Below are positions 57,824 through 64,000 of a stretch of DNA of 64,000 nt, piece after piece. The stretch is from Steromphala cineraria (taxonomy: Eukaryota > Mollusca > Gastropoda > Trochida > Trochidae): the NCBI GenBank assembly GCA_916613615.1, contig OU744725.1:8290708-8354707 (forward strand), in the 5' to 3' direction. Each line of letters opens with the position of its first letter. Positions within the stretch are counted from its first letter, which is position 1. The notes beneath the pieces were generated by a model, which worked only from the letters and a program-made list of their open reading frames with translations, was not told the DNA's origin and ran no database searches. The position numbers and the translations under genes were made by a program.

Positions 57824-58936
57824 ATGGTCTCCTGGGAAGATTATCTCTCATCTGTGTATTACTCACCACAGAACCCTGCTAGCTTTGCTGGACCTGATAA
57901 ACTGTACAAATATGTGAGAAAGGATGGAAAGTTTGTTCTCAGTAAATATAAGATAAGAAAATGGTTACAGAGACAAGACGCTTATAGCCTTCAGCGACCC
58001 GTGAGAACATCATTTGCAAGAAATAGGATTGTTGTCACTGGTATTGACGATCAATGGTCAGCTGACTTGATGGATATGGTCAAATTTGCCAAGTATAATG
58101 ATGGAGTGGCTTATGTACTGGTGGTTATTGATGTGTTTTCCAAATATCTATGGCTCAGACCGCTCAACGACAAGAAAGGACTGAGCGTTGCCAAAGCTCT
58201 AGAAGATATATTTAAAGAAGGGAGACAACCTACCAGGATACGTACTGATAGAGGGCAGGAATTCCGAGCCAAACCAGTTCAGCAGTTGTTGAAAACGAGA
58301 CACATCAAACATCTGCTCACAAACAATGAGACCAAGGCTGCAGTAGCTGAACGTGTACTGAAGACCATTAAAACTAAACTGTACAGATATTTCACCTATA
58401 AACAGTCTTATGCCTATGTGAATAAGCTACAGTCCTTTGCAGATAGTTATAACCACACCTATCATAGAACAATAGGTATGCCACCTTCTAAAGTGACTGG
58501 AAACAAAGAAACTAATATTTGGTGGAAAATGTACTGGCCAAGAAAGATGATGAAAACCAGGAAGACTTCCCAAAAACCATTTCGATTCAAACTGGGAGAT
58601 CAAGTTAGAATATCTCACCTGAGGAATATCTTCAGCCGGGAATATGATGAGCATTGGACGGGAGAAATCTTCACCATATCACAAAGGATCTTACGAGGCG
58701 GTCTACCTGTCTATCGGCTCAAGGACTATGATGGAGATAATATTCATGGCACCTTCTATCAGTCTGAATTGCAGAAAATAGATGTTCGAGGAGATGACAT
58801 GTGGAAGATAGAAACTGTCCTGAAGACCCGTGGCCGAGGCGTCAATAAACAACATTTTGTGAAATGGCTTCATTGGCCCAATAAATTCAACTCATGGGTT
58901 AAAGCCAGTGATGTAGATAATGTAAATACGCTGTAA
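57824..58936 (+). CDS. Retrovirus-like integrase with chromodomain
   Basis: 370 aa, intact, with ATG in good context. A Polinton-type N-terminal region without an HHCC finger (1-70) precedes an rve-type DDE core: D81 (QWSADL), D142 (RTDRGQEF) and E176 (AAVAER), followed by KxxKTKLYRYF. A basic SH3-like region around 255-320 (KLGDQVRIS) leads to a C-terminal chromodomain at about 330-368 (WKIETVLKTRG ... WPNKFNSWV). It catalyses strand transfer of the TIR ends, giving the 6-bp duplication observed. The chromodomain may guide the element to methylated-histone chromatin. All three catalytic residues are present, so it is probably active. Last gene of the element, 238 bp before the right TIR. Confidence 0.95.
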   Translation: MVSWEDYLSSVYYSPQNPASFAGPDKLYKYVRKDGKFVLSKYKIRKWLQRQDAYSLQRPVRTSFARNRIVVTGIDDQWSADLMDMVKFAKYNDGVAYVLVVIDVFSKYLWLRPLNDKKGLSVAKALEDIFKEGRQPTRIRTDRGQEFRAKPVQQLLKTRHIKHLLTNNETKAAVAERVLKTIKTKLYRYFTYKQSYAYVNKLQSFADSYNHTYHRTIGMPPSKVTGNKETNIWWKMYWPRKMMKTRKTSQKPFRFKLGDQVRISHLRNIFSREYDEHWTGEIFTISQRILRGGLPVYRLKDYDGDNIHGTFYQSELQKIDVRGDDMWKIETVLKTRGRGVNKQHFVKWLHWPNKFNSWVKASDVDNVNTL

Positions 58937-59174
58937 TGTATATCCAGAGTACTATAGTTGATGATTGTTATTGTAAAGGTCAGTGTGAGGTGCCCCGACT
59001 CTAACTGACCTGAATGAACTGGGGATATTAAATTGTACATAAAACAAATATGTTCTCATGTTATGTTTGCTATACATTAGGTAACTAATAAGGGATACAA
59101 AAAGATGCTCAATGACAATATGACAGGACCATCAACTCTTCCTCCAATAACTTGGATGAGTTTATTTTAGGTGT
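58937..59174 (+). other. Polinton 3' spacer with polyadenylation-like signal
   Basis: 238 bp between the integrase stop and the right TIR. ATTAAA at 59,027-59,032 is a plausible poly(A) signal about 90 bp after the stop. No further gene. Confidence 0.45.
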
Positions 59175-59884
59175 TCAGCAAGAATCCTATACACACACCC
59201 TATCCTTCAGCACTAAAGCAATGCGAGGGGTGACAGGTTGTCATTCTCGCCTCGCTTCAAGCCTAACAGAGGGTCCCGACAACGGTAAATAACCCCCTCA
59301 AAACACAATAGACCGACCTACATTCACCTCTCACTCCACTGGCCGAAAAGCATTCATTCATACCTGGGCTTGATTAAACAGGCTGGCTATGGTGTAAAGC
59401 TGATGCGTGTCTTGACTATAGGTCACGCGTGGTATACATCGTTAAGTCGGCCATAAATACCCCATCCAAGCAGTTAGCTACCTTCCAACACAAAAATATC
59501 TCTCTTAAAAAACATTCACCTATAGGCCTATGGTGATAATAATCTCTTATACTGACCCACGACATAAAGACACTCATAATATTCAATGACCTACATCGTG
59601 TGGAGTACTGGTTTGTTTGCTAAGTAAAAACAAGCTAGCTTGTTTGCTAAGTAAAGACATTGAGTTGGTCAGCTTTCCGGACAGGCTTGACCCGCCTTGT
59701 TCTGTGACCTGAATCACCCCCACTGTCCACTGAGATAGGTATTGCGACATATTGCGTCATAGCTATTTTTAGACATTGGCTCATGTGTTGGGGAATTCCT
59801 GTGAGGACACCTTGTGAGGACACCTTTTTCCCATGCTAATCCTATGGGCGACGGTGCGCCAGAACTGTCATTTCCCCTACTACT
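59175..59884 (-). repeat. Polinton right terminal inverted repeat (710 bp)
   Basis: Gap-free reverse complement of 50,955-51,664, ending CCCCTACTACT. It carries the same subterminal direct repeat and CTAGCTTG palindrome. Identity by eye is 705/710. Confidence 0.96.
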
Positions 59885-59890
59885 TTTGTT
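59885..59890. repeat. Polinton target-site duplication, right (TTTGTT)
   Basis: Exact partner of 50,949-50,954. Confidence 0.95.
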
Positions 59891-60070
59891 ATAGCATCCA
59901 AAATGATATTATCAGGGTACCCTCTGGATTTTAATGATATTTCCTTCACTCAACCTTATGTTAAGTTTAGTAGGGTATTGTACTATGGTACATATTCACG
60001 GGCTTGGGAATTGCTATTTGTAATACGGCTTGGGAATAAGGAATGCCCTTTCTCATATGGCTACAAAATA
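59891..60070 (-). pseudogene. Penelope-like RT relic, 5' part, split by the Polinton
   Basis: The minus strand has a KGIPYSQAV motif (about 60,040) and an RGYP...DAIT motif just at the insertion edge, with stops and at least one frame change between them. GIPYSQA followed by RGYP and then PxVTTF is the motif order of this reverse-transcriptase type. It continues into 50,954 and leftward. This assigns the Polinton to insertion in an already dead retroelement. Confidence 0.6.
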
Positions 60071-61006
60071 AATATAATTACAAACTACATGCACATTTAT
60101 CTTGCTCCATTCACCAATGTTGACCACTCTACTAAACCCTTACCTTTACCAACCTATTTAATTAAAGTTTGAAAGAAGTGACTTTATCACTTATTTAAAC
60201 ATTATTGTTTAACAATGAAGTGAACTACACAACGTAACTGACGTTACTGAATACGTTAAAGTTGGCTTATTGCGTACAAAACGTTGAAAAATACACATTA
60301 AACGGGAAATAAATAATAGCTATAGCACTACGCAGAAACAGAGAAGATTAACTAATGGCGCCGTATCTAGTGTGTATCGCTCAATCTATGTCAAACTTCC
60401 AATGTGTGTCTAGCAAGACAAAAAGCAATGTTAAATCAATACAGATTTTAAACGGAAATATATTGAGATTGATTTGTCTCTTGTCTGACATGTGCTTCCC
60501 TCATGACACTCTAGCTTTCATATAATTTACAAACGTCAGTTTGGTCATATAAACACAATCGCCAGGTATGCTTGAAAGGTTTTTTTCAAATTCTTTTGCT
60601 TGAATCAGCAACATAATATAATATACATATATACAAATAAAAGCGACGGACCATTTGTAAAGCTTACCACTTCCGTGCCAAATCTACATGTTGTTCTGTA
60701 CAATAAGAATGGAACAAAAACAATTGAGAGAACGACATGGTTAGTATGCGGTTTATATGTGATTGTAACATGATTTGAAACCATTATCATATTAGAATAA
60801 ACCTGAAATTAAAGCTTTTAAACGTTTGTGTTTTTCAATAAAAAAAGAAATACAATTGTATTGATGTCATATTTTGGACCGAACCTCAAATCGCATTTTG
60901 TTCAAAATCATATTTGAAATGGGAGTAAACCGTATGGATTGATTTTATTTAATTCTAGTTCCAACATTTACCAAATTCAGCGTTTGGCCAGTCAGCTGTT
61001 CAATTA
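60071..61006. other. Gene-free AT-rich flank
   Basis: I find no exon, RNA gene or named repeat. Confidence 0.4.
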
Positions 61007-61204
61007 GACTTTAGGCATCATTCAGACTTTAGGCATCATTCAGACTTTAGGCATCATTCAGACTTTAGGCATCATTCAGACTTTAGGCATCATTCAGACT
61101 TTACGCATCATTCAGACTTTAGGCATCATTCAGACTTTAGGCATCATTCAGACTTTAGGCATCATTCAGACTTTACGCATCATTCAGACTTTAGGCATCA
61201 TTCA
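61007..61204. repeat. 18-bp minisatellite, 11 copies
   Basis: The unit is GACTTTAGGCATCATTCA, in perfect register for 198 bp. The only variant is G to C (TTACGC) in copies 6 and 10, four units apart, which suggests that a four-unit (72-bp) block was itself duplicated. Confidence 0.97.
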
Positions 61205-63620
61205 GACAGTCATTTTTGCCAGGCACTTGGTTTTGGACATGTTAATGTTAAATGTTAATAACTGATAAACTGCATAAACGAATCCCATTAATCTAGGTAA
61301 AACTAGCTATAATGTATACGTCCCAGAGTCCTGCGTTACATCTAGCCAAATCCAAATGCATACTTGAGATTACATTTTCATGATTTGTTGTGCCATTGAA
61401 AGAATTTTATTGGATTGTTCAAACGTCAATAAGAAGCATAAGACCAACAGTGTCCTGTTCATTGCCAATCGCTGTTAACCAAAACCGTATATACGTAATT
61501 ATAGAGTTAGTCACAAAAATGACTGGAAGTAAGTTTAGTTTAATTCCTAATTTTAATGGATTGTAACTATGCTGTCATCCAGAATGATTGACAATTTTTA
61601 CAAGGCGTTTTTAAATTGTATTTGCATATGAATATTTACTAGTTTTTGCTTTGCTTGTTGCTGTAGCGTTGAGGTGATGTATAATCTTATCTCTTTCAGA
61701 TTCCTCGAAATGTAACTATTATGTCCACTACAAGTAATGTAAAGGCTGAAAATACCTTAGTTCATATGAAATCCCATTATATCATAAAATAGCCATTGTA
61801 AGACTAGATCAATTTTGTCTGTCTGTCTTTCTGTACAATTTCTATACCTTGATACATCAATGTCATTATGACTACTTGAATTGTGTCAGGCATTTTACAA
61901 AAGCCATTCTAATTTGTTTGAAGCGTTTACATGTGTGTTACAGAAGTTACGTGTTGCGAACTTGTTGCACTGAAAACCTATTTTACCTTAAATTAAGGAG
62001 ATACAATTGAATGAGTCGTATAAGTGGTACTTGCAAAAATTAATTTTCATTCATCGCACATGGAACGACTTTTAATCTGTCTGTGTGCTCGTTGTAATAT
62101 GATTTTCCATATTGCTGACAGTCAACTTGCACATGGTAATAAGAACCTCATGAATAATCGTCATTGCTGACGATAAGTACAACGATAAAGGTCAACATCA
62201 AATCAATTTATGAAGGTCAACATTAAAGTGTCCCTACTAAATTTAGATTGAAAACTATCAACTTTTAGCTAGAATTGTGTTATATAAGAGGGGTTAAGTT
62301 CCTTTTCATAATGTTCCTTCAGAAATGTTTCTTCTTTGTAAAATTGTTTGAACTTGTAATGAGTTGATGGAAAAAAACAAAAACAAATTGGCTTCAAAAT
62401 TATTTCAAAATGATGCAGTTTTACGTAATTACCTTAATATCAGGTACAACGAATGACTCTAAAACTATATGTCCTCGGTCATTGAAGATTGTGTAGTTGT
62501 CATTTTTGGGATTTTCAACTTCTTCAGGTTTTGTATTATTGACGATTGAACTGTAACTTAAGATTTTGTTTCAGGAGCATTACGGAAAACTACAAGCCTT
62601 AGCTCATTGTAATTTTGTACTGGAATCAGTTAGCATATGCAGATGTACCATTGCGATTTTCAATTACTTCGATTTACTATTATCGGCGGTTTTCAAGGAA
62701 AGGTCAGTTATATATTTGTTTCCGGAGGATAACTGAAAAAACTAATTTAATAGACCTAGCTCATTGAAACACGATATATGGATCAGTCAGTATGTAAAAT
62801 TGTACCTTTTGTCATTTTCAACTCCTTCGTATATTTATTTTTGGCTGTTACAATTGAATGGCACTTACATGTACAAACTGTCAGATAAATTTTTCCTCTT
62901 TATAAATGTTCTTTATAATTCATATTTTATATGAATAAATATTCTGTTTAGTGAATATGTCCATCTCTGATGACTCTTGTAAAAGAATGGAAACACCAAG
63001 TAATTTATTTGATATGTCTTGAATTTTCTTGTCCAATTACAACATGGATTGCAATATCTAGATAATGTTGAATGTAGTATATCAAGCATGGCAAGGCTTG
63101 TCACAAATCAAATATCTTGTGTTGCAGTATTTGTCTTGTAACTGTCAAGTTACTTGGTAATGTGAAAAGTGGGTCATCTCAAAATCAATAAGGTGTACGA
63201 GTACTCAGTTTGCATTGACCTGGACACTTTGTTATCTTTAGCTTCTGAAATCAAATTGTCCACTTAATCTATGCTGCTTAAAACAAGTATGGGAACATTT
63301 GAATGCTGTTCTTGAAATGGTATCTGTTATGAACGCATGGCTAGAAAATGAAAAGAAAGGTACATACACTATGATACTGCAAGTTGGGAACACATACTGA
63401 GAGCAAGTTTGTATAAGATATCTGATGTCTTAAGCATGACAGTGGTCAAAAATAAAAACTTCATTATAGCAGGTGGTTAAGATTTAAAACAATGCATTCT
63501 TGTCTCAAGTGTTTCATTGCTTTGAAAGCGAAAGTCCTGGTAGTAAAGAGACTGAAAAGGACAATTCAGTAGACATATTAAACGAAAACGTCATCATTTT
63601 GGAAAGTGCAGTTTTAAGAA
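61205..63620. other. Gene-free AT-rich DNA
   Basis: No coding exon or recognisable repeat on either strand. Confidence 0.4.
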
Positions 63621-63631
63621 AGTTCTTCTTC

Positions 63632-63700
63632 GGATCGAGAGGTCCGTGGTTCGAATCCTCGCAGGGGCCTCTGTGTCTGCAGTAGAGGCCTGTTCTACAC
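63632..63700 (+). mobile_element. tRNA-like (SINE-type) fragment with B box
   Basis: GGTCCGTGGTTCGAATCCTCGCAGG-type sequence has an intact B box (GGTTCGAATCC, 63,648-63,658) and a T-arm-like stem with one mismatch. I cannot fold a full cloverleaf or find the matching acceptor stem. I therefore read it as the tRNA-derived part of a SINE rather than a tRNA gene. Minus-strand open frames across it are translations of this repeat. Confidence 0.45.
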
Positions 63701-64000
63701 GCAGTAAGGTTTGAGTGCAATGCTCCGCTAAATTGCAGCGCAGTACGACCAACGGTTCGCTTGTTCTTAACAATGCTCGCACGTTTCACGGCAAGGCATA
63801 GCCACAATAGCGTTGCGGGCTCACACTAATACGAGCAGCCGTGATATAAAATGATTTAGTTCTATGTTTCCCGAAGTTATATTGAATTATCAATAATTGC
63901 ATGTTACTCGTATCTCTATTTATCAAACTGCTGCGTTTGTAAGATTTTAGATGTATATACCTAAGAACATTCCCTTATTATCTATATCATGTTCATTTAA
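63701..64000. other. Non-coding window end
   Basis: A GC-richer 63,700-63,840 stretch may be the body of the SINE-like element. Nothing else is seen. Confidence 0.35.

Larger units (their letters stand above)
50955..59884 (+). mobile_element. Complete compact Polinton/Maverick (8,930 bp)
   Basis: The boundaries are fixed by three independent signs: 710-bp terminal inverted repeats with AG...CT ends, a 6-bp target duplication, and a relic frame that is continuous across the empty site. Three long intact genes lie on the plus strand: pPolB, packaging ATPase and integrase. Gaps between them are only 55 and 62 bp. Polintons of animals are usually about 15-20 kb and also encode major and minor capsid proteins and a cysteine protease. 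None of these is present, and no unassigned space over about 820 bp remains for them. TIR identity (about 99.3% by eye) and undamaged frames point to recent activity. It is either a naturally capsid-free lineage, a satellite of a full-length relative, or an internally deleted copy. Confidence 0.96.

Noticed and set aside
50955..59884. Capsid or protease gene hidden in the Polinton
   Set aside because: I looked in the leader (51,665-52,483) and 3' spacer (58,937-59,174) on both strands. There is no open frame long enough and no motif.
61007..61204. CRISPR-like array
   Set aside because: Units are contiguous with no spacers, and this is eukaryotic DNA. It is a minisatellite.
63632..63700. Functional tRNA gene
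   Set aside because: Only the B-box/T-arm part is convincing. There is no paired acceptor stem or anticodon arm that I can fold.
63514..63807. 97-codon minus-strand frame
   Set aside because: It runs through the tRNA-like SINE fragment. Such translations recur in many genomes as repeat artefacts.

Overview
This window is AT-rich, intron-containing animal DNA. Codon use, GT-AG introns, tRNA-headed SINEs, Penelope-like and non-LTR retroelement relics, TTAA-flanked MITEs and a Polinton all fit a marine invertebrate. A dispersed repeat ending in a (CTCA)n tail next to ACACGTTAAACACC suggests a gastropod mollusc, perhaps abalone-like. That last step is inference from repeat style, not proof.

Layout. 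0.5-2.1 kb: a head-to-head inverted pair of Penelope-like (GIY-YIG endonuclease) retroelement ends. 2-12 kb: gene-free DNA holding two copies of an unclassified repeat, two TTAA MITEs and a LINE relic. 12.5-27 kb, minus strand: one seven-coding-exon gene that I assembled exon by exon, because the reading frame stays open across all six introns (881 codons plus stop). It encodes a single-pass membrane protein with a signal peptide, a SUEL/rhamnose-binding-lectin-like domain, a CUB-like domain, one transmembrane helix and a long cytoplasmic tail with SH3-type proline motifs and four Y-x-N motifs. Its introns carry MITEs, fold-back elements and a tight triplet of CRE octamers. 27-50 kb: no confident gene. 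It holds an old, diverged array of shared segments in one orientation, SINE heads, fold-backs, a possible two-exon gene at 46.5-48.6 kb that has taken an 8-bp-TSD mini-MITE, and a large compound tetra/pentanucleotide microsatellite.

50,955-59,884: the most striking object is a complete, apparently young, compact Polinton/Maverick of 8,930 bp. It has 710-bp terminal inverted repeats (5 mismatches counted by eye), AG...CT ends and a 6-bp target duplication TTTGTT. Three long uninterrupted same-strand genes are tightly packed inside: protein-primed DNA polymerase B with N-terminal C2H2 fingers, an A32/FtsK-HerA-type packaging ATPase fused to zinc fingers, and a retrovirus-like integrase with a chromodomain. 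No major capsid, penton or maturation-protease gene is present. It sits inside an older Penelope-like reverse-transcriptase relic whose frame continues across the empty site.

60-64 kb: gene-free flank with an 11-copy 18-bp minisatellite and a tRNA-like B-box fragment. How the Polinton genes fit together: polymerase for protein-primed copying, integrase for insertion with a 6-bp duplication, and an ATPase that normally packages DNA into capsids. Keeping a packaging motor without capsid genes is the central puzzle of the window.
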